Assembly: GCA_037126765.1 (NCBI GenBank)
Contig: JBBCBC010000031.1
Location: 7,883,638-7,947,637, forward strand
Reading direction: 5' to 3'
Length of the DNA: 64,000 nt
Source: Stenogyne calaminthoides
Lineage: Eukaryota > Streptophyta > Magnoliopsida > Lamiales > Lamiaceae
Shown here: one piece after another, positions 34,480-46,540 of the stretch
Layout of the letters: each line of letters starts with the position of its first letter
Numbering within the stretch: position 1 is the stretch's first letter
Made by a program: the position numbers and the translations under genes
Notes under the pieces: model-generated
Told to the model about the DNA's origin: nothing
What the model saw: only the letters and a program-made list of their open reading frames with translations
Database searches by the model: none

Positions 34480-35010
34480 CAATTAGATAACACAAAAAAT
34501 GCAACTAGCTAATATAAAAACATACAACTATATAATACATAAATATGCAATTAGTTTATATTAAACCGTGCAATTAGAAAACACATAAACATGCAACTAG
34601 GTAATAGTGAAGCGTTCGATTAGAAAACACATAAACATGCAACTAGCTAATATTGAAGCGTTCAACTAGATAACACGGAAACATAAAACTATATATCACA
34701 TAAACATGCAACAAGCTAATATTGAACGGTGCAATTGAAAAACAAAGAAACATGCTACTATCTAATATTGAATCGTGCAACTAGAAAACACAAAAGCATG
34801 CAACTAGCTAATATTGAAGCGTTCAACTAGATAACACAGAAACATGCAACTAACTAATACAGAAACATAAATCTATATATCACAAAAATATGCAACAAGC
34901 TAATATTGAACCGTGCAACTGAAAAACAAAGAAACATGCAACTATCTAATATTGAATCGTGCAACTAGAAAATATAGAAACATGCAACTATCTAATACAC
35001 AAACATAAAA
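34480..35010. repeat. Minisatellite of AACATGCAACTA units
   Basis: About ten irregular ~50-60-base units built from AACATGCAACTAGCTAATA, TTGAA.CGTGCAA and TAGA.AACACA words. It has no conserved reading frame. Confidence 0.9.
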
Positions 35011-35216
35011 TTATATAATTCTTGGCCTAGTAGCAGCACATCCACCTCCTTCAATAGATCGAACTCAAGCCTCTTCCTCTTCAATTCCTCTACATACTTA
35101 ACACACAACTTGAAATCATATTTTCTCCAGATTCAACATCCTCTCCAAATGGTACGCGACTTTGCTTTTGTACCATATCGCCCATATGAACCCGAACGAA
35201 TAGATCAAGGAGTAGA

Positions 35217-35319
35217 GGAACGGGACCCAAGATTTGAGTGCCGCCATGGCGTCGGAGATGGTGGTGGTTGCCGCTACCCGCTTCAGCTTCGGCTTCCCCA
35301 AAGAATTCAGAGATTGACT
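35217..35319 (-). pseudogene. Possible CBS-domain protein fragment
   Basis: The minus strand reads SLGKPKLKRVAATTTISDAM followed by AALKSW. This resembles the start of plant CBS-domain proteins of the CBSX5/6 kind (LGKP.LR....TATV.DAL.ALK). The similarity is short and the sequence downstream does not continue as a CBS fold. Treat as a relic at best. Confidence 0.3.
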
Positions 35320-35699
35320 GCACGGAATTGGAATTTGGAGGACAAATGGAAGAACGAAGGGTTCCATTGAACAAAGGTGGGGCCGCCAATGGTCGGATGT
35401 TGCGGCGAAAAGGATAGAGTGGTGGAGTGGAAGATGAGAGGCAGCAGAGAAATAGGCTGCGAATTGGGGTTTGAGGGATTAAATATGATCCATATTGTGT
35501 TAATTCGGGTAGGACCGGGGCGAGTGCACAAATCTAATAACCGTGCACCAGTTACATATGAGACCTAGCCTTCCATTATTATTATTTTTTTGTCTACTCC
35601 TTATTTTACAATCCTCAAATTTTGTCCTACCATTTCTTGCATCTCTTTCTTTTTCTTGATGTTCGTTTTTTTTTTATTTTGCAGGATTTTTTTTTAATG

Positions 35700-36700
35700 T
35701 TTAATTTTGTGTTTTGCAGGTTTTTTATTTTGCAGGTTCATATTTTACGTCTAATGATTTGGTGAATAAATTCCTCATCTGTATATTAATTTTATAGTAG
35801 TTACTGTTGATTTGTTTTATTGCTACGCAATTTGTGTTGGTTTAATGGTTTCTGTTGCAGTTAATACTTACTAAAATTACAGATCTATTTTATTAAAAGT
35901 ATACTTATATGTTTTTTTTAGATTTGTATTTCATATAAGATGCTTAATTTTGTGTTGCTTTGAGGATTTTAGCTTTGCATGTTCTTATTTTACATTTAAT
36001 GATTAGGTGGAGACATTCTTCACTATATGTCAATTTTATAGTTCATGTTAATTTATTTGATTGCTACACAATTTGGGTTGGTTTAATAGTTTCTTTTTCA
36101 GGTGACGTATTATAATTTTTGTTGCAATTAATACTTACTAAATTGCAGATCTATATTATTTAAGGTATACTTATATAATCTATTGATTAAGTGAGATATT
36201 ATTCACCGTATATCAATCTTATAGTTCATGTTGATTTATTTTATTGGTACACAATTTGTGTTGATTTAATAGTTTCTTTTGTAGGTAAGATACAATGATT
36301 TTTGTTGCATATAATACTTACTAAAATTGCAAATATATTTTATTAAAGATATATTTATATGATTTTCATCTAATTATTAGGTCATATTCTTCACTGTATA
36401 TCAATCTTATTGTTCATGTTGATTTATTTGATTGCAACACAATTTATATTGGTTTAATAGTTTCTTTTGCAGGTGAAGTACTTACTAAAATTACAGATTT
36501 ATTTTATTTAAGGTATACTTATATGATTTCATCTAACGATTAGGTGAGATATTCTTCACCGTATATTAATCTTATAATTCATGTTGATTTATTTGATTGC
36601 TACACAAATTGTGTTAGTTTAATAATTTCTTTTGCAGGTGAGGTATTATAATTTTTTTTTGCATGTAATACTTACTAAAACTGTAAATCTATTTTACTTA
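35700..36700 (+). repeat. Tandem array of ~160-190-bp units
   Basis: Five to six units carry TTGCAGGT, TCTAATGATTAGGTGA.AT, TTCATGTTGATTTATTTGAT, GCTACACAATTTGTGTTGGT, AATACTTACTAAAATT and GCAGATCTATTTTATT.AAG. The last unit is interrupted at 36701 by the element described next and resumes at 37762. Each unit contains a CAG|GT-like junction, but no gene is implied. Confidence 0.88.
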
Positions 36701-37761
36701 GGCCCCGATTGGTAGGCTCCAAAGGAATCTCTTAAATATTAGTCTCATAACTATTTTAATGAGGAATGATGCTACTAAATTGATTTGTAGGAATTATTAA
36801 AAAGAGGGTGTTAAATGTTATATCTTGATTGGTAGATTGTATTAAAAGTGAATAAAATAAAATAAAAAACTGAAAACATTAACAAATTACTACTTTGTCC
36901 TCATCTTCTTCATAAAATCAAATATTAAATTAGTTAAGCCCTAAATTTGTTCAACCATGAATCATCAAATTGCCTGGAACCCATCTGCAATGTTGACGAA
37001 AAAAAAATTCACAATAAGAAAATTTGTCGCACCATGAATCATAAGAAAATTTGTTCAACCATAAGAAAATTTGTCGCACCATGAATCATCAAAAAGTGAA
37101 TATTGACAGGAACCCATCTGCAATGTTGCAAAATCAAAATTCACAATACCCAGATCAAAATTCACAATACCAGAACATACGCATTCTTCAAAATTCACAA
37201 TACCCAGATCAAAATTTTACCATCATCGATGTGAGATCTGGTGCCTGGAAAAGCTTCAAATAATGAATTGCCGGAGAAATTACAGGCCATTTAGCTCCGA
37301 CGAAGCGATTGGACACCAATCTCAGTAATTAATCGCTTCGATTACCAGAACATACGCAGTCTTCTCGAAACGAACCAGAACATACGCGGAAGAGAGATGG
37401 TGGAGGTGACGAGCTTCGATTCGGCGTGTGGCGGAGGATGACGGAGATGGCGGAGGTGACGATGACATCTTGTTGGGTGGAAGAAGAAGATAAAGAATAA
37501 TGAAAGGATATGAAGAGCAAAATAAATAAGGGTAAATTTGTAATTTTTGAACACAAAAAATACTATAGAAGTCCCTTAATTATAATACCACCTCTTTGGT
37601 GGTATTATTAACTATGAAGTGAACAGTGTTTCGTATGATAAGTAGTGGCGGGTCAGCCAATTAGAGCCGGGTTGGCGGGTTTGTTATAGTGGCTACCAAT
37701 CGGATGACAATATTAGTGGCCAAACCCTTTTAAGCCCTATAAGAGGCTACCAATCGAGGCC
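36701..37761. mobile_element. PIF/Harbinger-like non-autonomous element, 1,061 bp
   Basis: The left end GGCCCCGATTGGTAGGCTCC is inverted at the right end as GAGGCTACCAATCGAGGCC. TTA flanks both sides (36698-36700 and 37762-37764), the three-base duplication typical of PIF/Harbinger. Neighbouring units of the surrounding tandem array show the empty site (TATTTAAGGTATAC). The interior has direct repeats (AAAATTCACAATACC.AGA near 37130-37215) and no transposase. Confidence 0.88.
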
Positions 37762-37764
37762 TTA

Positions 37765-39310
37765 AGATATACTTATATGGTTTTTTTTATATATGTATTT
37801 CATACAAGATACTTAATTTCTATTTTTCTTTGAACACTTTAGGGCATATTTATAAAATGTTTATGAACTTATACGCCCCTTAAATTTGTTTAGCAAAAAA
37901 AATATTAATAGCATCTTATAAAATGTTAGATTAAGTTAAGCTCCTTAATTTTTAATTTTTTTTGGCAAAAAAGACAATAACATCTTAGCTCAAAAAAAAA
38001 ATCATATCCTCAACATACTTTTTCAATAACAAAAACGTGTTGAATCTGAGTTGACCGTGAACTCAATTTTTTAGTATCCATATTTAAAGTTTAATTAAAT
38101 TAATAAAATTTATATTTTAAAGATATTTAATTTAAAAATAATAATATTATTTTATTTATTTAACACCGCGAGTAGGCGGGTCTACATTCTAGTTCTAGTA
38201 TAATATACATATATAAGATGAAAATCGTCATATACAAGCTTTGATCAAATTGAGGATATTGTGATACTATTTAGTAAAAGATAATGAAACAAATATTATG
38301 TTTTAATAAAAACAAATAATATTTTTTCATAAAATAAGAGATACATATTTTTTTTAAATAATTTAATACCATGAACAAATTTTGCAAAAGATTATGCATT
38401 TATGTACAAGGAATGTTAATGGACTACCTCTTAAAACTGATTTAAATTTATGGATTTAACTTAATAGAATTCTGATTTTTACTCGCATTATTTTTCCACT
38501 AATAAGTTGCACCAGTTGTCTAGTGGTAGAATAGTACCTTGCCACGGTTGGTGCAAAATATATTTTTTAATTTTTGAGTCATCATTTGATGTTTCTAGAA
38601 ATAAATTGTTTTTTTGTCAAAATACTTATTGATATGCTGATGCAAATGTTGAATTATCTGCCTTGGAATTCATATTGAAGTACTACTTTTTTTTTTGTAA
38701 TATATCAACTTCAGATCAGGAAATATTTTCTTTTAAAGTTCAAAGTTGTAGAAAAACTTTTATAGCTTTCTAAAATAACTTAATTTTTTTCACAAATAAA
38801 TTATGAAATTTAGACGTTGAGGACTGAATAATGAACCACCGTCGCTTGCTTGTGCAACGTTTCTCGAATTCATTGTTTTATTCTTGATGAAACAAGATGG
38901 CTCGCAATAGCTTTACTTTAAAAATTCAATTTAGAGGCTGTTTGCAACTCAATGTAATGTGGACTAATAAGTGTAAGCTAATTTGCGGACGCATCCTAGT
39001 TTGAACAAGAAAGGCATGGTAACACTGGAAAACATCCCAAAGAAAAGAGTAATTCAGCTGCAACAATTATATTAGTAAATCGATCCACATACCCAAGTAA
39101 TTTCTGAACAATACATTAATATGCATGCACATAGAATATAACCGGATAAAATCTCTTTAAATTCAATCCGCTGCTCACAGCCAAATTACAGTAACACCCA
39201 TCCCTAAGGTAGATGCAGAAAACTGGGTGGAATCGGATACATAATGCTATAGTCGATAAATGAACGAAGCCATACTGGGCCACACGTACCATTGGTTAGA
39301 TTTCAAGTTT
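37765..39310. other. AT-rich intergenic DNA
   Basis: It holds the end of the interrupted tandem unit (to ~37830), a short relic of the ATAACAGTGATAG repeat family (38036-38090) and a truncated tRNA (38509-38555). From about 39000 it leads into the 3' UTR of the minus-strand NASP gene. No other gene was seen. Confidence 0.5.
38509..38555 (+). pseudogene. Truncated tRNA-Gly(GCC)
   Basis: The first ~40 bases match plant tRNA-Gly(GCC): acceptor strand GCACCAG, D arm TCTAGTGGTAGAAT, anticodon arm ACCTTGCCACGGT with anticodon GCC. The variable loop and the 5' side of the T arm are missing, so the sequence jumps to TTGGTGCA, the 3' acceptor strand. The B box is lost, so RNA polymerase III transcription and folding are unlikely. 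Confidence 0.85.
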
Positions 39311-41851
39311 TCAAGATGCACCATCACCATTGTTTGAAGATGGATCAATTGCAGGTTTCTTTGCTGGGCTGGATTCCATGGTTGAGCTCATTACCACCCG
39401 TTTTACTCCTCTTCCCACCACCCCTAGATGCGTCACTCCACTTGCACCATTTGCACCAGCAGGAGCTGCAGAAACAGGGGCAGAGTTGGTATTTCCAACA
39501 GTACTAGTAGTCCCAACCTGTGAGGGAGAAATAGCATTCTTCTCACTAGCCTTGGCCTTTGCAGACATCATCTCAAAGATATCAGAGAGGATAGATTTCG
39601 GGTTTGCTACAAGCTGTTGAAGATCCTCCAGCTACATCCCAAACAATAACAGTTAATACAAATGTGGGCAAATTGTTTTTACTGAATGGTATTAGTTTGT
39701 CGGTATTAGTTGTTATCACAGAACAGTATTAGTTGTTTCTTACCTTCTTTTCCAGTTCACCACAGAGACCGTTGAGTGTTTCAGTCTCAGCTTCTTTCTC
39801 TGCTAGAGAATCACTTGATACAGATGTAGTAGAAGATTGTTGAACAGTTTGTCCCGTCTCAGAAGCAGTTGGTGATTCTGCTGCTTCTGGAAGGCTCTTC
39901 ATTTCATCCTTGAGTCGCTCTACTCTAGACATGCAAATAGAAATAGCTTTTTTGCAGTATGGAATAGCTTCTTCTGCCCTTGAACCGATTTCCAGACACA
40001 AGCAAATCCTAAAATTCCTGATTTCTCATATTAAGGAAGTTACTTGGATTCTTCTTGTTTTCTCATATTGAACTGAAAAATGAATATAAATTAGTGTATA
40101 ACTAACATTACATCCTATTCAATACAAAATTGTAACAATTTCAGCAATCATGTTTAAACTCATAAAGGATACAACTCAGCGATAAGGCGGCTGTCGGGTT
40201 CAACCAGGCGCTCCAAGATGGATAGGGCCTTCAGGTAGTCGCTTAATGAAGTGTCGACATCCTCTGGACAAAGCAAAAACCTCTAAAATCAGTAAAAAAT
40301 AGGGCACATAATCACTCCATTCGTGAAAAATGCTTTAGAAACAACCATTGGAGAAAATCTCAGACCTCTTTCAAGAGCTACTTCTGCTAAAGCTGACAAT
40401 ATGTCCACCTTTTCCATTGTATCACCTCTGTCCTTCTCAATAATCGCCCTAGCAACATCGAGCATCTTCCATGCCAAGTCAAGGTCAGATTCATCTTCAT
40501 CACCATCACCAAGCTCTTCATCACTTTCATCTTCACCTTCTTCGCCTTTCTCTTCTACATCTAATTCAAGTAGAAGAAAACAACAGTAAGAGAACACCTC
40601 ACATTTTTCAAGCAAATGCCACTGAATGGAGCTTTAAGCAGAGAACAAATCCTCAGTCACATAAAATCACACAGTTATCACTAAGTATGAAACGGCAAAC
40701 CAAAGTAATAGCAGAATTGGAGTCCGCGTAAGTAGACTACACCTTGATATACAAGTTCTAGGTTTGCAACTTAACATTTAAAAAAATTATGGTAAGAGTG
40801 ATCTTCAAAAGGAATAATGAAATTCTCAGTCAGCATTTTCAAGATCCCAAGAAATGCACATGTCTGTTCTGGGTATGCTTACAAGCAAATACATAGAACT
40901 AACACTTTAATTCTGGGAAATTATTAGGCAGGTTTTTAACTAGAAATGTAGACAAATATTTATGAATCGGCATATTCTTGCTATCATTCAATAGCATGGC
41001 TGTGCCAGCAAAACTGCATAAGCATGAACACTAGACTGTAAATCCCATTTAAACAACTATTTGAAACATCATTAAACTAGGAGACAAGAAACACTAACTG
41101 TCATCTAGGCCGTCATCAGAGCATTTCTCTTTTCCAGTTTGTTCTGCATTATTTGAAACTGGGGCAGCCGAAGATTCACCATCAACAAAAGTTTTTGTGG
41201 AAGTATCTTCCTTGGAATCTTCTTGAGGGACATCCTCTTTTTTGGGCATAGCACCCAATGGATCAGCCTCCTCTTGGGCTTTGTATAACAGGGCACGCCC
41301 ATATTTATAGTAAGCAGAAACACACTGAGGAGCCAGTTCACCAAAGTAATCCGCCCTAGAAACCAATCCCATATCATATAGCTATTTAAAAAATGTGAAC
41401 AAAATAATAATAATAATAATAACAAGAAAATGTTGAATGCCTAACAATTCTGGAATAAACAAAAAACCAAACCAGAGGAAAAATTGCACGAGCAAACTAG
41501 GTCATTAAAAAATGTCACCCTTATATGAATGAAGAGAATTCAAATCAATGTCAGAAATTAAAAAGCAAATTACTTGATCTCTAGGGCACGGCTAAAGCAA
41601 TCAGTTGCTTCAGCGTAATCTCCCTCCTTGCCTGCTTTAGCGCCACGAGCCATCAACTCATCAGCATACTCCAACGACTTCTCGCGCTCACCATCGGTTG
41701 TCACGGTGGAGCTTTCAGCACCGTTACCGTTGTTGCAGGTGGATTCCGCGGCGCCACCACCTAAGGTCGAATCAACTGTTGCTTCAACGGAGTTAGGGTT
41801 TTGGTCGGCGGCGAGACCTTGCACTTCGGAACTCGCAGCTTCTTCTGCCAT
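39311..41851 (-). CDS. NASP: NASP-type histone H3-H4 chaperone, six exons
   Basis: Nuclear histone chaperone of the NASP/Sim3/N1-N2 family, which binds H3-H4 and passes them to chromatin assembly. Exons in order are 41851-41574, 41355-41099, 40560-40366, 40263-40173, 40017-39744 and 39631-39311. All junctions are GT-AG and in phase, giving 471 residues. The N-terminus is MAEEAASSEVQG, followed by a first TPR (EYADELMARGAKAGKEGDYA, EATDCFSRALEIKADYFGEL, APQCVSAYYKYGRALLYKAQ). An acidic stretch that splits the TPRs lies at about residues 179-208 (EEKGEEGEDESDEELGDGDE). SHNi-TPR repeats follow (LAWKMLDVARAIIE, VALEREDVDTSLSDYLKALS, NFRICLCLEIGSRAEEAIPY). The C-terminus is a basic tail with VKRVVMSSTMESSPAKKPAI, probably the nuclear localisation signal. 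The start at 41851 was chosen because the only in-frame triplet before it is TTG. The gene appears intact. Confidence 0.93.
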
Positions 41852-42600
41852 TAACAAGTTGATAATATAGATTTGGAAAACCCTCGCCCCTTTTTGCTCA
41901 CTGTTTCAAACGGAAACCAAAACCCTTAAATGGCGCAAAATCGATTGTGAAATTGAACGCTAAAACGGAGGGATTTTATAGATGAGTTTGGGAGCGCTGG
42001 TTAAAACGACAACGTACTGAAGTCAGTGGTATAGTAAGCTTGGGCTGGCATAAATTTTATAATTTGGGCTGGGTCCAACCTAACTGGCCCATGCCTAAAA
42101 GTGAATGAGTTGTAAAGAGTTATTTGAATATTTATTAGGTTTTAAATAATATCCAAACTTGGCTAGGCTGCTAATTAAATTGAGTTTGAAACATCTATAA
42201 AATCTTGATCGTTTTGTACAGATTTTGTTATACTTCAGTTCACTGAATCAAGATCGTGACAAGTTTTCAAATAAAGAAAAGTGTTTTGTTTACTATATAT
42301 GTTCATAAATTGAATTTAAACGCACTTTTATCAATCAATCTCTAGATGAAATAATCAAAATTATGTTTCAACTCGAGATTATTGGAATTGATTTTCTCCA
42401 ATACCTATATCATTTAACCGTTATCCATATCTCAAAAAAGAACAAATATAGTAGTATCTTTGATTTAAAAAGGGAAAATCTTTTTAGTTCATGGAATTAT
42501 TTGCTTTGAATTGAATGGGTAAGAAAGAAGTAGGATTCGTGTTGTTTCCACGATGAAGGGTTAATCCCATCAAAATTGGCGGGTATACAAATTAATTTGA
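41852..42600. other. NASP 5' leader, promoter region and AT-rich DNA
   Basis: The first ~150 bases are presumably the 5' UTR and core promoter of NASP; no clear TATA box was chosen. Beyond this nothing specific was recognised. Confidence 0.45.
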
Positions 42601-42618
42601 ACCTTTATTTTTAATTTA

Positions 42619-42983
42619 TGGCATTTACCCACTCACGGTATAATACGTGTCAAGTTTAGTGAGTTAGAAAAATGTGTTAAAAATTAGTGAAATTGATCAA
42701 ATAATCAAACTTCATAGCATAGATCTGGTTCATGGAAGATCAACTCAATTATTTTTCTTTTTAGAAAATTAAAATTAATTTGTATTTCAAAGGAAGTATC
42801 ATCTTCTTCCCCAACCTTTTACTTTTTTTTTAATAACGGTTTGTACATAAAGAGTTGGTCTCCCGTGAATCAGGTTTATACTATAAATTTGGATTATTTG
42901 ACTCATTTCATTCATTTCCAACACATTTTTTTAAATCACTAAACTTGACCCGTATTATCACCTGAGAATGGTCAAATGTCATG
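42619..42983. repeat. Inverted repeat with ~130-bp arms
   Basis: The left arm (42619-42746) includes GTCAAGTTTAGTGAGTTAG, AAATGTGTTA and CTGGTTCATGGAAG. The right arm (42852-42983), read in reverse, gives GTCAAGTTTAGTGATTTA, AAATGTGTTG and CTGATTCACGGGAG. Arms are separated by ~105 bases. It resembles a decayed foldback MITE, but no target duplication was found. Confidence 0.75.
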
Positions 42984-43337
42984 ATTTTTTTTTTTTTTTG
43001 ACAGGTGTCAAATGTCATGAATTAAAACCAATGTTCATAGCATGAACCAAGTCTATAAAAAAATTTGTTTTACGTAAATTGACATCGTTTTGACAACCAA
43101 ACTGCATTTTATTAAGTAAATATTATGCATACAATAACAAAGGTTGAGGGAATCTCCTCATCCACCGAAAAAGGGGGTGCAGAAAAAAAAAGTAAAAAAA
43201 AAAATATGGTAGGTAATTTGCTAAGCCATTGTCAGTCCTCAGAATATGATGAACACCGATGAATGCTCCCGTCTTAAGGAGCTGCCAAACCTCCTATAGC
43301 ACTAACCCCACGTGACTGTTGTGATGCTATTGCCCCG

Positions 43338-44390
43338 TCACTGCTTGGACGACCAACAATGAGTCTGACAACACCCGCACCTGACTATAACACAAAATAG
43401 CATCCCGTGATGGAGCGCGCTTAACTCTACAACCAACACGGACATAGGTTTCTGCCTAGGAATGGAGGCAGCAACGCGTAGCTTTCTCTCTTCATCACGA
43501 ATCACAAGCCCCACGCCGAACTTTTGCCTCCCAGGCGCTAACGCAACATCTACCTCAAACTGATACTCACATTGAATGTCGCACATGGCCTGCATTGGAG
43601 GGATCGGTCACGAATCCCATCCGATCAGAAACTCAGCAATTTCCGGGCCATTTGAAACTCATTCAAGAAAGCGAGGGATCGGTCAGGGTCCGATAACCGC
43701 CAAGGCTCCCTGTCGTAGGTAAAACTTCACAATCCCACCCACATCGCCCACGCATGAGTCGCAAAAAGAAGTAGGCCTTGCAAATCATGCATGTCTCAGA
43801 CAGCCATGCATCAGTCCCGAAATTATGAAAGATCACAACGGCGCAGCGTGACCATAAATTGGGTGCATTTCCAAAATAGACGAGTCCTTTAGCAGTGGAT
43901 GAGAATGAGAGTAGTTGTAACTTGTACCCCACCCTCCACAGGTCGTGCATCTCGGCGAGATGGGAAGATGATGACGATGCAAATTCATTTGAGCTGCAAT
44001 TTTCTCCTTGCAAGCTTACCAAAGGAACGCTCAGACCTTTGGAGGCACTGGCAACTTCCATAGGCTCCTCCACCACAGGCCATCCGTATGAGACACGCTG
44101 TGAGGGGATTGTTCAAAAAAGCTTATGGCCAATTTATATGCAGATCATACGGAGAACTATCTTGACGGCTCATTCTTCCAAAACCTAACATTGGGGACAG
44201 GATGCGACGCAAGGGGAATTCTGGCGATGACTTCTACCTCATATGGTAAAGCCTACTGGCGAAGCTGCACAATGTTCCATCTATATCCAGACAGGATGAA
44301 GTCTTTTAACACAAGATACCCACTGACCCCAGGACACAAGACAACCAGATTTTAACCAAGGTTCGTCAAACAGTCGTATAGAATCTCCAT
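43338..44390 (-). pseudogene. LINE (L1-type) C-terminal fragment, decayed
   Basis: On the minus strand, 44390-44090 reads in broken frames toward PNVRFWKN...FSV.SAYKLA, the conserved segment after the reverse transcriptase of plant L1 LINEs. An interior segment (44076-43663) carries FGNAPNLWSRCAVV, from the linker/zinc region. Finally, 43595-43338 reads VALAPGRQKFGVGLVIRDEE followed by KPMSVLVVELSALHHGMLFC, the RNase H-like domain common in such LINEs. Stops and frameshifts separate the parts, and the RT itself is missing. Confidence 0.75.
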
Positions 44391-44510
44391 TTCCTACCCG
44401 GCACCCGCTAAAGAGGCCCACGTCTTACCAACTCTCGCGTTCAAATTAATGATCGCCACACATATGAGGGATTTGCACCAAGGTTTGCATCAAGTACATT
44501 TGACTATTTA

Positions 44511-44862
44511 GGGTATGTTTGTTTTGGGATTTAGGTGTGCGGGGAAGTCATGACTTTGAAATCATATGGATTTGAAAGTCTTGGTGAATAGTAAAAAATA
44601 TGTGTTTTTTTTAGATTTTGATAGGGTGAGATTTTACTTTATGTCAAATCAATGTTTAATAATGATTGATGTAATATTATTATATTGTGTTGAGAGTAAG
44701 AAAAGTAGTGATGTGATTGTATTGAATTTTGTGAAAAATAGGGGTGTAGGTGTGCTTTATAGAAAATGATTTTTGAAGTCTAATTTTAAATCTCAAATTA
44801 TAATGGGACGTGATTTTTAAAATTCTAAGTTCATCCGTATGAGTCCCGAAACAAACATATCC
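44511..44862. mobile_element. MITE, 352 bp, GGGTATGTTTGTTT ends
   Basis: The left end GGGTATGTTTGTTTTGGGAT and the right end GTCCCGAAACAAACATATCC are inverted repeats. TA flanks both ends (within TTTA and TAAA), compatible with a Tourist or Stowaway-like origin. It has no coding capacity. Confidence 0.75.
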
Positions 44863-45099
44863 TAAAAGATCATCTTTAAAACAATCTTGTCAATAATGAC
44901 TAATGTATACATTAACATCGTTATTTGAATGTAAATTAAAAGAATGAAAAATGTTCAATTATATCAATTAAAAGAAGAGAAAGTTTTGTGTGAAATATTG
45001 CACACTAGTATTATGTGCAAGATAATATAAATAAGACAAAAGTTGCCTAAATTTCGCGAGTCAGGGCGGGTCGAGCGCGGGCAGTGGGTTCAGGTTTAT

Positions 45100-45590
45100 A
45101 TAACAACTTGATGTGTTACTACATGAACAAAAGAGTGTTACTCTATGAGCAAAAAAGTGTTACTACATGAACAAAAACCAGTACAAACGCATAAACAAAA
45201 CCAGAACAAACGGAAAAGAAATTCTCAGTCCAAAATTACAGATTTACATAACAACTTAATGTGTTACTACATGAACAAAAGAGTGTTACCCTATGAGCAA
45301 AAGAGTGTTACTACATGAATAAAAACCAAAGACAAAAAGCGAAAAAATATCATCAAGAAAAAAGAGTGTTACTACATGAACAAAAAATCAAGACAAACGA
45401 TAAACAAAACCAGAACAAACGGAAAAGAAATTCTCAGTCCAAAATTACAGATTTACATAACAACTTGATGTGTTACTATATGAACAAAAGAGTGTTATCC
45501 TATGAGCAAAATAGTGTTACTACATGAACAAAACCAGTACAAACGCGAAAAAAAAAATCTTCAGTCAAAATTTACAAATTTAAATAATAA
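45100..45590 (+). repeat. Tandem array, ~160-bp units of GTGTTACTACATGAACAAAA
   Basis: Three higher-order units run from ACAACTTGATGTGTTAC to GAAATTCTCAGTCCAAAATT, and each contains several short GAGTGTTACTACATGAAC sub-repeats. A conserved frame is not maintained. Confidence 0.9.
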
Positions 45591-46540
45591 CATGAAAAGA
45601 GTGCAGAAGGATCTGAAAGATTGCGTCACAAAATCGTGAGAAAAAATAATGGAAGGACCTATAAATTGCAAAGGATGAGAAAATTGAAAAAACAAGAAGA
45701 ATATGGAAGAATTCGAATAAGGAAGATAAGGAAAAATTTGCAGACGCACGGCTATAAAATCTGGTTGGTTGCAAGGAAGAAGAACCCTAGATCGCGAGGT
45801 AGAAGAATTTGAAAGCACCAGATTCGTGTTGCCAGGATGGAAAAACCGAGGAATCGCGAGGAAGAAGAAAGAAAATGCTTATTTGGATCCGAGAATAGCG
45901 GCCTCGAAGCTTGATCCGACCCAATTAAATCGACCCACGAATTCTTAGAAAAATACCAATTTGAACTAGAATTGCACATAACACTAGTATGCAATATTGC
46001 ATACAAGTTTTTGTCTTAAAAGAAATAAAAAAGGCAAAGTATGGGGTGAATAAGTTTTACGGTGAAACTGATTAAGGATTGTGATTTATATTACTAAATG
46101 ATATTAGTTATATAACTGAATAATATTATTTTTTTACTATAAAGAATATTATTCATAAAAATGAAGGGTGTAACTAATATTACAGTAAAAAGTATAATCG
46201 TGATAATTTAAGAATGTGACTTATATTATTAAAATGTGTAATCATGACAACTAAAGTATAAAAATAAACCAGTTTCTCAAAAAAAAAATCACTCGATTCG
46301 CACATAATTTATATCTAAAAATCTTTTCGCTTATTTAATTATTGTTGTGTTAAAAAAAATGATTACTTTAATCCATTGCCAAAAATAATGTACTCTTTGA
46401 TGATATTTTTATTTAAAAAATATCTGGACCATCTACACCCGCTAGCTTAAACGTACAAGCCATCGAAGTATGTAGTAGTACCTTTGACCATTTTGTACCA
46501 CGAACCAAACAAACGGCCGCGCCTCCACCGCTGCTCTGCC
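45591..46540. other. Intergenic DNA upstream of HCF164
   Basis: No supported gene. The 45600-45940 stretch is purine-rich with GAAGAA runs. The part from ~46400 is the presumed promoter and leader of HCF164. An ATG at 46484 is in frame with HCF164 but was not chosen as start. Confidence 0.45.

Noticed and set aside
35090..35389. 99-codon minus-strand gene MAAPPLFNG...
   Set aside because: It overlaps the frame with the CBS-like words, has no family resemblance and lies between two tandem arrays.
41852..41857. Extended NASP start giving MLMAEE
   Set aside because: The upstream codon is TTG, not ATG; the first ATG in the frame is at 41851.
46484..46540. Upstream in-frame ATG for HCF164
   Set aside because: It would add 19 residues (ILYHEPNKRPRLHRCSA) before MARV; known HCF164 proteins start with MAR, and the extension lies in an apparent leader.
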